From assembly GCA_024742275.1 (NCBI GenBank), contig JANSYS010000006.1:62001-126000 (forward strand): DNA of 64,000 bases, written 5' to 3'. The position numbers were made by a program, and so were the translations under genes. This stretch comes from Alphaproteobacteria bacterium (GTDB lineage: Bacteria; Pseudomonadota; Alphaproteobacteria; Thalassobaculales; Thalassobaculaceae). A model generated the notes under the pieces. The model made no database searches and had not been told where the DNA came from. It was given only the letters and a program-made list of their open reading frames with translations. Positions 32,343 through 41,871 of this stretch are shown here, one piece after another (position 1 is the first letter of the stretch; each line of letters opens with the position of its first letter).

Positions 32343-33070
32343 CGCGCCGTCTCCCGGTATCGAAACGGCGCTGCGAGTTGCGCCGGAGGCGGTGCCATCA
32401 ACTCGGACGCGGGGATTCGCCAGATCCTACCGTCACGGATCAGCCCGACCTCGAAACGTCGGGCCAGAAGGCGCCGCAGATCCGGTGCCCGCACGTCCAG
32501 GCCGCCGGTATAGGCGCCGAAGGCGGGAAGGATCAGCCGGCTGCCGTCATGCACGAAGCACCGACCTGATATGGTTCGCCCCTTCACGCGCAGCCGGGCG
32601 GCCGGGTGATAGTGACCAGAAATCTCGCCTGAGGCAGCGCCGTCCTCCGCTTCGTGGCGAAAGGTCAGAGGACCGTCGACGATCGTGTCGGCCACGGTCC
32701 CGCCGAGCCCGTCGGGCGGGAGCGGGTCATGATTCCCGGCGATCCAAATCCACTCGGCGCGCCGGACGAGCGCGGCAAGATCGGCGCGATCCTCTCCCGC
32801 GAGGCGCCCGGCCCCCGCCATGTCGTGGAAGCTGTCACCGACGCAGATCACCCGTTCGGGCATGTAGGTCTCAACGGCGGCGCGCAGGCGGTCGATCGTC
32901 GCTCGCGTGTCGAAGGGCGGCAACAGCGTGCCCTTGCGCGCCAGGCTGGAGCCTTTCTCAAGATGCAGGTCGGCGACGATCAGGGTTTGACGTGCGGGCC
33001 AGAACAGCACGCCGCCGGCATCCGCCAGCAAGTCCGCACCGTTTACGACAAGACTGATCGAGGTGGACAT
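32339..33070 (-). CDS. pdeM: Ligase-associated DNA damage response endonuclease PdeM
   Basis: A 243-residue calcineurin-like metallophosphoesterase. The metal motifs run in order: VADLHLEKG (residues 33-41), CVGDSFHD, the GNHD box in WIAGNHDPL, and SGHYHPAARLR. The C-terminal extension with a Cys-containing strand (GRCFVHDGSRLILPAFG) and the ending GRIWRI identify the PdeM subgroup, which usually lies with an ATP-dependent DNA ligase, a ligase-associated helicase and an exonuclease. None of those partners is next to it here. The neighbours are instead the EAL-like gene (4-base overlap) and hemF. A DNA repair role fits the nearby photolyase gene. Confidence 0.9.
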   Translation of the reverse strand: MSTSISLVVNGADLLADAGGVLFWPARQTLIVADLHLEKGSSLARKGTLLPPFDTRATIDRLRAAVETYMPERVICVGDSFHDMAGAGRLAGEDRADLAALVRRAEWIWIAGNHDPLPPDGLGGTVADTIVDGPLTFRHEAEDGAASGEISGHYHPAARLRVKGRTISGRCFVHDGSRLILPAFGAYTGGLDVRAPDLRRLLARRFEVGLIRDGRIWRIPASELMAPPPAQLAAPFRYRETAR

Positions 33071-33146
33071 GGGGCGACGTTAGCGGGCGGACGGGGCGGG
33101 TCAAGCAGGGAGTGGCGGGTTCCGTCGTCCTGTCGCCATATGTGTC

Positions 33147-33995
33147 TCAAGGCCAGCGCACCTCTGGCGGCAGGCTCATTAGAATCGCTTCGACATTGCC
33201 GCCGGTCTTGAGCCCGAAGATCGTGCCGCGGTCGTAGAGCAGGTTGAACTCGACGTAGCGCCCGCGACGGATCAGCTGATGCTCGCGCTCGGCCCCGGTC
33301 CAGCTCTCGTTCATGCGCCGCGCCGCGATCTTTGGGTAGGTTTCCAGAAAGGCTAGGCCGACATCCTTGGTGAAGACGAAGGCGCTGTCGAAGTCTTCAT
33401 CCAGATAGTCGTAGAATATGCCGCCGATACCGCGCGGCTCGTCCCGGTGCTTCAGATGGAAGTACTCGTCGCACCACGCCTTGAACTTCGGGTAGTAACC
33501 GGCGTCATGCTTATCGCAGGCGATCTTGAGGCCGGCGTGAAAGGCGTCGGTGTCGATCTGCTCGGGCACCATCGGCGTGAGGTCGGCACCGCCGCCGAAC
33601 CAACTCTTCGTGGTCGCGATATGGCGCGTGTTCATATGGACCGCCGGAACTTTCGGCGACTGCATGTGGGCGACCAGCGAGATGCCGGTGGCGAAGAAGC
33701 TCGGATCCTCGTCGGCGCCGGGGATCTGCTTCCGGAATTCCTCGGAAAACTCGCCGTGCACGGTCGAGATGTTGACGCCGACCTTCTCGAAGACTCGGCC
33801 CTTCATGACGGACATCACACCGCCGCCGCCGCCATCGCGTTCCCATGCCTTGCGTTCGAAACGGCCCGGGTCGCGGTCCTTGAGCGGACCGTCATAGGAG
33901 TCCTCCAGCGCTTCGAAGGCGGCGCAGATTCGATCGCGCAACTCCTTGAACCAGGCGCTGGCTTCGGCGCGTTGGTCTTCGCTGGAAAGATACAT
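33147..33995 (-). CDS. hemF: Oxygen-dependent coproporphyrinogen III oxidase
   Basis: A 282-residue enzyme that oxidatively decarboxylates coproporphyrinogen III to protoporphyrinogen IX with O2, late in haem synthesis. Motifs include [19 protein letters not shown] (about residues 108-126), the [13 protein letters not shown] helix and [19 protein letters not shown]. The start is ATG at 33995 with GGGAGC upstream, giving the usual HemF N terminus; a start at 34052 would add 19 unlikely residues. It lies 76 bases upstream of pdeM on the same strand. The divergent neighbour encodes a haem protein, which it could supply, but no shared control is visible. Confidence 0.96.
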   Translation of the reverse strand: MYLSSEDQRAEASAWFKELRDRICAAFEALEDSYDGPLKDRDPGRFERKAWERDGGGGGVMSVMKGRVFEKVGVNISTVHGEFSEEFRKQIPGADEDPSFFATGISLVAHMQSPKVPAVHMNTRHIATTKSWFGGGADLTPMVPEQIDTDAFHAGLKIACDKHDAGYYPKFKAWCDEYFHLKHRDEPRGIGGIFYDYLDEDFDSAFVFTKDVGLAFLETYPKIAARRMNESWTGAEREHQLIRRGRYVEFNLLYDRGTIFGLKTGGNVEAILMSLPPEVRWP

Positions 33996-34203
33996 GGGCC
34001 GCTCCCGGACAGGCTGACGCGTTGCCGTGGAGAGAAGCATCACGGAACGCACAGGGCAAGCGGGCTGAGGTCGCTTGGCCGTTCTTCACCGTCTCACGGG
34101 GCGATGACCGACACGTGACCTCGCGTGAAGCTTTGGATGTCTACAGTCGGGATGCCGGGCGGAGCATCCGTCGGCAGTATTCTATCTGGATAGGGGGAAA
34201 CTG

Positions 34204-34812
34204 ATGAGCCAGACCTTGCGCGGACTCGCGCTGTCGGCCTTGATCGCCGTCGGCGTTCACATGCCGTTCTCAAATGACGCCCATGCGGCTTGCGAAGCGG
34301 GAAAGCCCGGGAGCGAACTGACCGGCAGCGAGGCCCAGGCCGTCTATGACTGCCTGAAAGACTCTCTGGCTGCGGGGTATGCCAAGGGGGACAAGCGCTG
34401 GATTCCCTCCAACTACGTGACCGACTACCGGTCCTGGACGTCGGCCAGCACGTTTCCCGCCGCGCCGGGTTTCCACGGCGAGCGATTTCTTCTGACTTTC
34501 GTCAATGCTGTCGGCGCCGAGCAGTACCTGAAATATGCGGAGGAAGGTTTCACCATGCCGGCGGGAACGGTGATCGCCAAGGAATCCTTCTCGGTAAACG
34601 ATCAGGGCAAGGCATCGCCAGGGCCCCTTTTCCTGATGGAGAAGGCCCCCGCCGGGGCCTCTCCGCAAACCAATGACTGGTACTACATGATGGTCGCTCC
34701 GAACGGACAGCCGCAGGCGATCCCGGTGGCGGATGCCTGCCACGCATGTCACTCCGGGTTCGATGCCCGCGACGGGCTTGGATACCCGGTCGAAGAGGCG
34801 CGGGTGGAATAG
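34204..34812 (+). CDS. Cytochrome P460-like periplasmic c-type haem protein
   Basis: A 202-residue protein with a Sec signal (cleavage near SNDAHA, about residue 28). The middle matches the cytochrome P460 domain: NYVTDYRSWTSASTFP near residue 75 and a beta-rich core (AGTVIAKESFSVNDQGKASP). A single haem c motif CHACH occurs near residue 180. P460 family proteins detoxify or oxidise hydroxylamine or bind NO; whether the family's crosslinking Lys is present cannot be settled by eye. The start ATG follows TAGGGGGAAA. It is divergent from hemF and converges with a methyltransferase gene. Confidence 0.85.
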   Translation: MSQTLRGLALSALIAVGVHMPFSNDAHAACEAGKPGSELTGSEAQAVYDCLKDSLAAGYAKGDKRWIPSNYVTDYRSWTSASTFPAAPGFHGERFLLTFVNAVGAEQYLKYAEEGFTMPAGTVIAKESFSVNDQGKASPGPLFLMEKAPAGASPQTNDWYYMMVAPNGQPQAIPVADACHACHSGFDARDGLGYPVEEARVE

Positions 34813-34846
34813 CGGCACTGGCGATCCGGAGTCCAAGCCAGGGCGA

Positions 34847-35635
34847 TCAGTGGGCCTTGTGCTTCTGCCGGGTCGCATAAAGCGCCGAGAACGCGAGTTG
34901 TTCCTCGAACAGTCCTGACGGCTCTAGTTCAAGCAGACGGGAACGGGCGTCGATCTCGAAACGCTCTGTTCGGGACCCCAGACGCTCCGGGTTGAAATAC
35001 GAGGTCGAGAACATGTGGCCGATAGCGTCGTCCACGCTCCACCGGCGGGTCACCGGGTAGAGGACCCGCTCGATGTCGCTGAAGGCGGAGGCGCTCAAGT
35101 GCTCTTCGTGGTTCCCTCGGCTTGCCGCACCGGGAATGCCGTCCGGACACCAGTCCCGCTTCAGCGCCTCGACGACCTGGCCGATCTTCGTCTCGGAACG
35201 GGTGCGTGTGTCCTCGTGAACCACGACGACGCCCCCACCCGGTTCGATCACCGTCTCCAGTCTCCGAAGCACCTCGGACCGGTCGGTCCAGTGAAAGGAT
35301 CGGCCAAACAGGGCGACCCGGGCGGGCCCATCTTCCGGTGCCATAGCTTCCGCTGTCTTGTTGAGAAAGGGGAGACGGATGCCCCGCTTCCCGGCAGTCG
35401 TCATTGCTGCTGCCAGCATCGCATCGTTCGGCTCGATCCCGGTAACCCTTACGCCGAGATCGTGCAGCGCGAACGTCAGCGTGCCAGGGCCGCAGCCGAT
35501 GTCCAACACCCGCCCGATTCCGTCCCCGAGATCGAAACGACCGACGATGTCGGCGATCATTTCCGACGGATAGGGAAGCCGAAAGCGGACATAGTGGCCG
35601 ACGGCACTGTCGAAGAGCCTAGTCGTGTCGCTCAT
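34847..35635 (-). CDS. Class I SAM-dependent methyltransferase
   Basis: A 262-residue cytosolic methyltransferase of the UbiE/type-11 fold. After a short lead (SAVGHYVRFRLPYP), the SAM-binding motif I VLDIGCGPGTLTFAL is at about residues 44-58, the acidic ribose contact in VTGIEPNDAM, and motif III in VIEPGGGVVVVHED. The start at ATG 35635 is chosen since the open frame beyond it codes Arg-rich shadow sequence. The family includes enzymes acting on quinones, trans-aconitate and many small molecules; the substrate cannot be told. It is alone on its strand and converges with the P460 gene, 34 bases apart. Confidence 0.88.
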   Translation of the reverse strand: MSDTTRLFDSAVGHYVRFRLPYPSEMIADIVGRFDLGDGIGRVLDIGCGPGTLTFALHDLGVRVTGIEPNDAMLAAAMTTAGKRGIRLPFLNKTAEAMAPEDGPARVALFGRSFHWTDRSEVLRRLETVIEPGGGVVVVHEDTRTRSETKIGQVVEALKRDWCPDGIPGAASRGNHEEHLSASAFSDIERVLYPVTRRWSVDDAIGHMFSTSYFNPERLGSRTERFEIDARSRLLELEPSGLFEEQLAFSALYATRQKHKAH

Positions 35636-35837
35636 GGCTTGGTCCCGATCACCAGCGTGTCCCCTCAATCGCCCTCGGCGGTGCGAGAATAGCGTATCCC
35701 TACGGTCTGACCAGGAACGGGGGACGAAGGGCGCGTCGATCTCAGGTTGATCCTTGGGAGCCGCCGTCCGGCCCTGTACTCTTTCCGAAATCGATCCATG
35801 TTTTCGCGACGGCTGTTTAGAAACTGGGGAGGATGAC

Positions 35838-36242
35838 ATGACCACCGCCTACGCAGAGATCACCGAACTCATGCAGCGCTATTTCGACGGCTTCTACAAT
35901 GGCGACGTGGACCTGCTGAAGACAGTGTTCCATCCGAGTTGCCATCTATTGTCGGCCCGAGACGGCAGTCTGACGGACGACGACATGGAGGCCGTCTACA
36001 AGCGGGTGGCTGGGCGCGCGGCACCGTCGGCGAACGGGGAGGTTAACCGCGACCGCATCCTGTCGATCGATCTCGCCAATCCGGAGATCGCGCTGGCGAA
36101 GGTTCAGATCGCTATCGGCCAGAAGCTGTTCACCGACTACCTGAACTGCATCAAGATCGATGGCGACTGGAAGATCATCTCCAAGGTCTTCACCTACGAC
36201 GTATTGGAGCAGGGCGCCGTCAGCGCACAGGCCGCCGAGTAG
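35838..36242 (+). CDS. NTF2-like (lumazine-binding-like) protein
   Basis: A 134-residue protein of the NTF2-like superfamily in the putative lumazine-binding branch: ITELMQRYFDGFYNGDVDLL at the start, VFHPSCHLLSARDG, and the ending FTDYLNCIKIDGDWKIISKVF, which is the strand pair characteristic of this group. ATG at 35838 has GGGGAGG 6 bases upstream; the longer frame starting at 35754 has no ribosome site. Members bind small ligands; no reaction can be named. It stands alone, with a 350-base gap downstream. Confidence 0.86.
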   Translation: MTTAYAEITELMQRYFDGFYNGDVDLLKTVFHPSCHLLSARDGSLTDDDMEAVYKRVAGRAAPSANGEVNRDRILSIDLANPEIALAKVQIAIGQKLFTDYLNCIKIDGDWKIISKVFTYDVLEQGAVSAQAAE

Positions 36243-36592
36243 CCGCCTCTCGAATGGCCGCTTGAAACGCTGTCGGCCGTTCGATTGGCCGGAGCGACCT
36301 GCGCGTTTCTGCAGTCAGCAATCCGGCAGCCTTTCTTTTGTTGATGCTGCCGGTGTTGAGATACGCCTGTTCCGACGGTTGGTATTCGACAAAGAATGTG
36401 TGGTGTAAGGAATTTACGGTGACGCTTTGGATCCATCGTTCATGCTCGATCTCGCATGGCGGTCGTTTATTGCGAAAGATTTTTTAAGGCTCGTCGTCCC
36501 CGAGGCGGGGACGTTCGAGCGGTCCCGGATATGGAGAAGGCCCGCGCATCGCGGGCCTTCCCAGATGTGTCGTGTCAACCGGTTCCGTGTCG
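36243..36592. other. Intergenic region between convergent genes, several hairpins, no gene
   Basis: No convincing coding frame. It holds CCGGCAGC/GCTGCCGG arms at 36323-36353 with a 15-base T-rich loop, CGTCCCC/GGGGACG arms at 36495-36513, and the strong terminator-like hairpin at 36536-36560. An AT-richer stretch (36405-36485) between them includes a TTTTTTAAGG run. A small RNA here is conceivable but no promoter could be matched to a hairpin end with confidence. Confidence 0.4.
36536..36560 (-). terminator. Strong hairpin downstream of the DUF2852 gene
   Basis: GAAGGCCCGCG, loop CAT, CGCGGGCCTTC: an exact 11-bp stem, 33 bases after the DUF2852 stop on the minus strand. The flanking minus-strand bases are CTCCATATCC rather than a T-run, so it may be a Rho-assisted or 3'-stabilising hairpin. 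Confidence 0.55.
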
Positions 36593-36958
36593 TCAGGCAG
36601 TGCCGGCACTTGGTGCCGCGCCGTCCGGGCGGCTGCGGCGATTCGACATGAATTGGTCGAATTCGGCCTTGTCCTTGGCTCGGCGCAGTTGCTCGAGGAA
36701 TTCCCGGAACTCCTGTTGCTCTTCTTCCAGGCGCCGAAGGGTCTCGGCCTTGTAGTCGTCGAAAGCGGTGTTGCCGCTGGATCGCGACTCTGCCTTCCAC
36801 CACTGACCGCGGCTGCGCTTGAAACAACCCATTCGTCCACTCCACATCATGTAACCCAGGATCGCGAGGCCGATCGGCCAGAAAACGACGAAGCCGGCAA
36901 TCATCAGCCCGATCCATGCAGGCTTTCCGTACTCGTCGAGCTTGTGTACCAGCTCCAT
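36593..36958 (-). CDS. DUF2852 family membrane protein
   Basis: A 121-residue protein with one strong membrane helix (about residues 10-35, ending GLAILGYMMWSGRMG), then a basic junction and a long charged helix likely to form a coiled coil (AETLRRLEEEQQEFREFLEQ). This is the DUF2852 layout; the function is unknown. ATG at 36958 is preceded by an ideal GGAGG. A 25-bp dyad lies just upstream, and the TetR-family gene is the next gene upstream on the same strand. Confidence 0.88.
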   Translation of the reverse strand: MELVHKLDEYGKPAWIGLMIAGFVVFWPIGLAILGYMMWSGRMGCFKRSRGQWWKAESRSSGNTAFDDYKAETLRRLEEEQQEFREFLEQLRRAKDKAEFDQFMSNRRSRPDGAAPSAGTA

Positions 36959-36968
36959 GGAACCTCCA

Positions 36969-36993
36969 ATGTAAATGTTTATAACATTCACAT
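36969..36993. promoter_or_regulatory. 25-bp near-perfect dyad, likely operator for the DUF2852 gene
   Basis: ATGTAAATGTT, TAT, AACATTCACAT: 10 of 11 arm positions pair. It starts 11 bases upstream of the DUF2852 ATG, where a bound dimer would block a promoter. On the minus strand TTGAAT lies upstream at 37017-37012, 17 bases before a weak TATGTG. The adjacent TetR-family gene is the obvious candidate regulator; the arm sequence also resembles AcrR-type operators as I remember them. Confidence 0.6.
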
Positions 36994-37078
36994 AAGACGA
37001 CTCCTTTGGCGATTCAAGAAGCCGCTCGTATTTTTCGGATCGTCTCTGCGCGTTGCCTGACGGCGGCCTGAGGCGGTT

Positions 37079-37726
37079 TCAGGAGCGGTTGACGGGCAAC
37101 CCGAGGCCCTGGAGGTAAACCAGGACGCCTGCTTCAAGCAGGTCCTCCGGCGTCATCGGCATCGTCCGAGATCCGGCCTCGTTCCGGGTGAACAGAGAGG
37201 CGATGCCATGGGCGAGGCTCCAGATATGGAGGGCGACCATCAGTGCCGGAGGTCTGTTTCCCTCTGGCGCCACAGCACATAGGGTCTCCGCCGCTCGGCG
37301 CAAGACCGCGAAAGCGTCATCCGAAGCGCGGCGCAGGTCCGGCGTCGCATTTCGATCGATGCCGGCCTCGAACATGGCCGAATAGTGGGAAGGCTCCTCG
37401 CGGGCGAAAGCGAGATAGGCCTGTCCCGTCCGTTCGAACGCAACAAACGGGTCGGGGCGTCCGTCATCCCAGGCTTCCGAGAGCCTTTTTGCAAACAGGG
37501 TGAAGCCGCGCTCGGCTACATCCGCGAGCAGCGCGTCCCGGTCGCGGAAGTGCCTGTAGGGGGCGGCGGGACTGACCCCCGCCGATCTGGCGGCGTCGGC
37601 AAAGCTGAAGCCCCCGGCTCCCTTTTCTGCAATGAGGTTCAGCGCGGCCTGGATCAGCGCTTCGCGCAGGTTTCCGTGATGGTAACCGCGGCGCCGGCCG
37701 CCCGGTTCGTCTCTGGACCAGCTCAT
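37079..37726 (-). CDS. TetR/AcrR-family transcriptional regulator
   Basis: A 215-residue DNA-binding repressor. After a basic leader (RRRGYHHGNLREALIQAALN) the TetR helix-turn-helix reads FSFADAARSAGVSPAAPYRHF (about residues 40-60), with the YHHGNLR start typical of one AcrR subgroup. The C-terminal ligand domain has Trp/His-rich HIWSLAHGIASLF. The gene lies 120 bases upstream of the DUF2852 gene on the same strand with a dyad in between. The ligand is unknown. Confidence 0.92.
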   Translation of the reverse strand: MSWSRDEPGGRRRGYHHGNLREALIQAALNLIAEKGAGGFSFADAARSAGVSPAAPYRHFRDRDALLADVAERGFTLFAKRLSEAWDDGRPDPFVAFERTGQAYLAFAREEPSHYSAMFEAGIDRNATPDLRRASDDAFAVLRRAAETLCAVAPEGNRPPALMVALHIWSLAHGIASLFTRNEAGSRTMPMTPEDLLEAGVLVYLQGLGLPVNRS

Positions 37727-37874
37727 CCAGCCTAATTAGGCCATCGGCGCCGCGATTGCAGCCGCAATCTCCCATAGTCCGCACCGGTCGCTGCCGTCCT
37801 GCTCCGGAAGGTTGACGCGACGGCGACCGGATAGCATTGCTGTGCGATCTTCTGGATCCGTAGGCGAGGGCGCT

Positions 37875-38573
37875 ATGGCGACCATCCTGAACTGTTTTCC
37901 GCTAACCGTTTTCAAGGACGGGCTGGGCCTGGATCCGGCGTACCGCCGCCGTATTGGCGATGCGGTGATCGACTCGTACCGGACCGGGCCGAAAGCCGGA
38001 GTGACCCGGACCAGTGCCTGGACCGGCGACCGCAACGGTCGGGAGTTCCTGCATCTGGAGCCGGCGATGGCGCCGATGTTCGAGGCGATCCACACGCGCA
38101 TGGTCGAATACCTGCGCGCCTTGAAGATCGACCCTAGGAAATTGGATCTCCATTTCACCCGGTCCTGGGGCACGGTCAGCGAGCCGGGCCAGTCGATCCG
38201 GCGCCACCGCCACAACCAAAGCCACATCTCGGTCGTCTACTACCCGGTCAAAGATCCCGGCACCGGAAATCTCGTCTTCCACATGCCCGATCCGCTCAAC
38301 GAGTTTTCCCCCGGTCTGTTCGAGCAACACTCCCGTACCATGGGCCTGATCACAGAGAGCAACATCCTGAATTCGGAGATGGTGGATTTGCCGGTCGAAG
38401 AGGACGAGGTGGTGATCTTTCCTTCGAAGACCTATCACGGTACCGAACCGAACAATACCTCGGGTACGCGCATCTCGATCGCCGTCGACGTGGTGATCAC
38501 CCTGAAGGACAGCGGTGGTGTCGAGTACCTCATGCCGCCGGTGGAGAAGTGGCGGAAATCCGGGGGAGACTAG
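37875..38573 (+). CDS. TIGR02466-type putative 2-oxoglutarate/Fe(II) dioxygenase
   Basis: A 232-residue protein of the TIGR02466 family. The double-stranded beta-helix metal site is visible: IRRHRHNQSHISVVYYP supplies the first ligands, and FPSKTYHGTEPNNTSGTRIS gives the distal His and the Arg for 2-oxoglutarate. Such enzymes hydroxylate an unknown small molecule or protein. The ATG at 37875 lies behind GCGAGGGCG. It stands alone between the divergent TetR gene and the convergent TauE gene, whose stop is 15 bases from its own. Confidence 0.86.
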   Translation: MATILNCFPLTVFKDGLGLDPAYRRRIGDAVIDSYRTGPKAGVTRTSAWTGDRNGREFLHLEPAMAPMFEAIHTRMVEYLRALKIDPRKLDLHFTRSWGTVSEPGQSIRRHRHNQSHISVVYYPVKDPGTGNLVFHMPDPLNEFSPGLFEQHSRTMGLITESNILNSEMVDLPVEEDEVVIFPSKTYHGTEPNNTSGTRISIAVDVVITLKDSGGVEYLMPPVEKWRKSGGD

Positions 38574-38588
38574 TGGTTCCGGGCCACC

Positions 38589-39524
38589 TTACTGGGGGTC
38601 CAGGGTCACCGGGTGGAAGAATTCCGAGGAGAACGTATCGTCCGGCGATATGGTCAGGTCGAAGCAGAGCTTCAGACTGACGGCCAATACCATGAGCGCC
38701 AGCAGACCGCGCAGTTGCTCCCCGCGCAGATTGGTACCCAGCCGCGTGCCGATCTGTGCGCCGATGACGCCGCCGATCAGCAGGAGGATCGCCAGAACGA
38801 CGTCGACCGTCTGCGTATGGATCGCCTGGAGGAATGTCACGTTGGCGGTCACGAAGATGATCTGGAACAGCGATGTGCCGACCACGACGCTGGTCGGCAT
38901 GCCGAGCAGGTAGATCATCGCCGGCACTAGGACGAAGCCCCCGCCGACGCCCATCATCGCGGTGAGGGCGCCGATCAGGACACCGACACCAAGCGGCAAC
39001 AGCACACTGATATAGAGCTTGGACTTTCGAAATCGCATTTTCAGCGGCAGGCCATGCAGCCAAGTGTGCTGATGGATCTTGCCGCGACGCGGTGTCGCGG
39101 AACGGCTCCGGCGGATGGCGCGCACGCTCTCGTAGAGCATCAGTCCGCCGATGCTGCCGAGCAGGACGACATAGCTGAGCCGGATGACGAGATCGATCTG
39201 GCCCAGGGTCCTGAGCAGATTGAAGAGGACGACGCCGATTGATGAGCCGATCAGCCCGCCGATCAGCAGGAACACGCCCATCTTCAGGTCGACATTGCCG
39301 CGCCGCCAATGGGCCAGGACGCCGGAAACAGAGGCGCCGACGATCTGGTTGGCGCTGGTCGCGACCGCGATGGACGGCGGAATGCCGATAAAGATCAGCA
39401 GCGGTGTCATAAGAAACCCGCCGCCTACGCCGAATAGGCCGGAAAGGATCCCGATCCCGCCGCCGAGCCCGAGGATCACCAGCAGGTTCACGGAGACCTC
39501 GGCGATCGGCAGATAGACGTGCAT
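38589..39524 (-). CDS. TauE/SafE-family sulfite/organosulfonate exporter-like protein
   Basis: A 311-residue inner-membrane protein with about eight helices in two repeats, each opening with the family motif (GGGIGILSGLFGVGGGFLMTP near residue 21, and GVLIGALTAMMGVGGGFVLVP near residue 185). A basic loop (RRSRSATPRRGKIH) separates the halves. The family exports sulfite, sulfoacetate or related anions. No sulfur-metabolism gene is nearby, so the cargo is open. Its 222-base upstream gap shows nothing distinctive. Confidence 0.93.
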   Translation of the reverse strand: MHVYLPIAEVSVNLLVILGLGGGIGILSGLFGVGGGFLMTPLLIFIGIPPSIAVATSANQIVGASVSGVLAHWRRGNVDLKMGVFLLIGGLIGSSIGVVLFNLLRTLGQIDLVIRLSYVVLLGSIGGLMLYESVRAIRRSRSATPRRGKIHQHTWLHGLPLKMRFRKSKLYISVLLPLGVGVLIGALTAMMGVGGGFVLVPAMIYLLGMPTSVVVGTSLFQIIFVTANVTFLQAIHTQTVDVVLAILLLIGGVIGAQIGTRLGTNLRGEQLRGLLALMVLAVSLKLCFDLTISPDDTFSSEFFHPVTLDPQ

Positions 39525-39746
39525 GGCGGCGCTGTCCGGTTCGCAAGACGGAGACCGTTCTTATGCGCCCTCTCCGGTGGGGGGTGTCAATCCACGACGG
39601 CGACGGCGGCATCCGGTTTCGGGCCTAGTCGAGCGGTACCGGCAAGATCGCGCTGCCTATGTCCGGCAACCGTCGGTATCGAGGACGGTCAATCCCCGGC
39701 GGTCTGACGAGGCAGACGTGGACGGGCAGCGCCCGTCCACTGACGT

Positions 39747-41687
39747 CTAGCCCCGGTTCATCCGGTTGTCGACGAGATCGTCGACGACGGCCGGATCGGC
39801 CAGGGTCGACGTATCGCCGAGTTGATCGTGCTCGTTGGCGGCGATCTTACGGAGAATACGACGCATGATCTTGCCCGACCGGGTTTTCGGCAGACCGGGA
39901 GCCCACTGGATCAGGTCCGGCGAAGCGATCGGGCCGATTTCCTTTCGCACCCACTGCACCAGTTCCTTCCGCAGGTCCTCACTCGGCTCCTCGCCTGCGT
40001 TCAGGGTTACATAGGCATAGATGCCCTGGCCCTTCAGGTCGTGCGGGTAGCCGACCACCGCCGACTCGGCGACCTTCGGATGGGCGACCAGCGCGCTCTC
40101 GACCTCGGCTGTCCCCATGCGGTGGCCGGAGACATTGATGACGTCGTCGACACGCCCGGTGATCCAGTAGTAGCCGTCCGCGTCCCGTCGGCAGCCGTCG
40201 CCGGAGAAGTAGCGGCCGGGGAAGGTCGTGAAGTAGGTTTGGATGAACCGCTCGTGATCGCCGTAGACGGTTCGCATCTGGCCCGGCCAGCTATCCTGTA
40301 TGCACAGATTGCCTTCGGTCGCGCCCTCGAGGATGTGGTTCTCGTTGTCGACGATCACCGGATGGACGCCGAAGAACGGAAGCGTGGCGGAACCCGGCTT
40401 CAGCTTCGTGGCACCGGGCAGCGGCGTGATCAGGATGCCGCCGGTCTCGGTCTGCCACCACGTATCCACGATCGGGCAGCGTTCGTCGCCCACGACGCGA
40501 TGGTACCACAGCCAGGCTTCCGGATTGATCGGTTCGCCGACCGATCCCAGCAGCCGGAGCGAGGATCGGTCGGTCTTCTTGACCGGTCCCTCGCCTTCGC
40601 GCATCAGCGCGCGGATGGCGGTCGGGGCGGTGTAGAACGTGTTGACCTTGTGCTTGTCGACCACCTGCCAGAAACGGCTGGTGTCCGGATAGTTCGGCAC
40701 GCCCTCGAACATCAGGGTGGTCGCCCCATTGGCCAGCGGACCGTAGACGATGTAGCTGTGCCCGGTGACCCAGCCGACATCGGCGGTACACCAGTAGATC
40801 TCGCCCGGCTTGTAGTCGAAGACGTACTCGTGGGTCATCGAGCTGTAGACCAGATAGCCGCCGGAGGTATGCAATACTCCTTTCGGCTTACCGGTCGAGC
40901 CGGATGTGTAGAGGATGAACAGCGGGTCTTCCGCCCCCATCTCCTCAGGCGGGCAATCCGGCGACGCGGCTCCTGTGACCTCGTGGTACCAGTGATCGCG
41001 GCCGTCGACCATGGCCACGTCCGCCCCGGTATGCTGGACGACGATCACCGTCTTGCAGTTGGGGCAGTGCTGCAGCGCCTCGTCAGAGTTCTTCTTGAGC
41101 GGGACCTGCCGGCCGCCGCGCAGACCGGCATCAGCGGTGATCAGGACCGTGCTGTCGCAGTCCTCGATCCGCCCATGCAGGCTGTCCGGGGAGAAACCGC
41201 CGAACACGACGGAATGAACGGCGCCGATCCGAGCGCAGGCGAGCATGGCGTAGGCCGCCTCGGGGATCATCGGCAGGTAGATGGTGACTCGGTCGCCCTT
41301 TTTGACGCCCAGGTCCTTCATCGCGTTCGCCAAGCGGCAGACCTGCTCATGCAGTTCGCGATAGGTGATGATCTTGCTGACGCCGGGATCGTCGCCTTCC
41401 CAGATGATGGCGGGTTGATCGGCCTTGTCGGCGAGGTGGCGATCGACACAATTGGCGGAGACGTTCAGGGTTCCGTCCTCGAACCAGCGGATATGCAGGT
41501 TCTCGGCGTCGTAGGAGACGTCCTTGACCTTGGTGTACGGCTTGATCCAGTCGATGCGCTTGCCGTGCTCGGCCCAGAAGCCTTCCGGGTCCTCGATCGA
41601 GCGCTTGTACATCTCCTGATACTTCGCAGCGTCCACGAGGGCGTTGCCGGCGAATTCCGCTGGTACGTCAAGGATGTCTGTGGACAT
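39747..41687 (-). CDS. acs: Acetyl-CoA synthetase (AMP-forming)
   Basis: A 646-residue enzyme that makes acetyl-CoA from acetate, ATP and CoA through acetyl-AMP. The N-terminal ACS domain, the AMP-loop [20 protein letters not shown] (about residues 268-287), the WWQTETGG acetate-pocket motif with its Trp, the hinge [20 protein letters not shown], and the C-terminal [15 protein letters not shown], whose Lys is regulated by acetylation, are all present. Length is standard. It is monocistronic here, 184 bases upstream of the recX stop region. Confidence 0.97.
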   Translation of the reverse strand: MSTDILDVPAEFAGNALVDAAKYQEMYKRSIEDPEGFWAEHGKRIDWIKPYTKVKDVSYDAENLHIRWFEDGTLNVSANCVDRHLADKADQPAIIWEGDDPGVSKIITYRELHEQVCRLANAMKDLGVKKGDRVTIYLPMIPEAAYAMLACARIGAVHSVVFGGFSPDSLHGRIEDCDSTVLITADAGLRGGRQVPLKKNSDEALQHCPNCKTVIVVQHTGADVAMVDGRDHWYHEVTGAASPDCPPEEMGAEDPLFILYTSGSTGKPKGVLHTSGGYLVYSSMTHEYVFDYKPGEIYWCTADVGWVTGHSYIVYGPLANGATTLMFEGVPNYPDTSRFWQVVDKHKVNTFYTAPTAIRALMREGEGPVKKTDRSSLRLLGSVGEPINPEAWLWYHRVVGDERCPIVDTWWQTETGGILITPLPGATKLKPGSATLPFFGVHPVIVDNENHILEGATEGNLCIQDSWPGQMRTVYGDHERFIQTYFTTFPGRYFSGDGCRRDADGYYWITGRVDDVINVSGHRMGTAEVESALVAHPKVAESAVVGYPHDLKGQGIYAYVTLNAGEEPSEDLRKELVQWVRKEIGPIASPDLIQWAPGLPKTRSGKIMRRILRKIAANEHDQLGDTSTLADPAVVDDLVDNRMNRG

Positions 41688-41871
41688 GCGATCGCTCCCT
41701 CTGCCCTACGTGTTTTTTCCCCCAATGCCAGGGGCGGTTATCACCGCGCAGTATCGACATCGCGCGGCTGGTTAACAAGATGCAGGGGTGCGAATTCCCC
41801 CAACGATCAACGATTCTGTCAACGGGCGCATCGTCTTGCACAGGCGGTTGTCAAAAAATTTACTAACGAAT

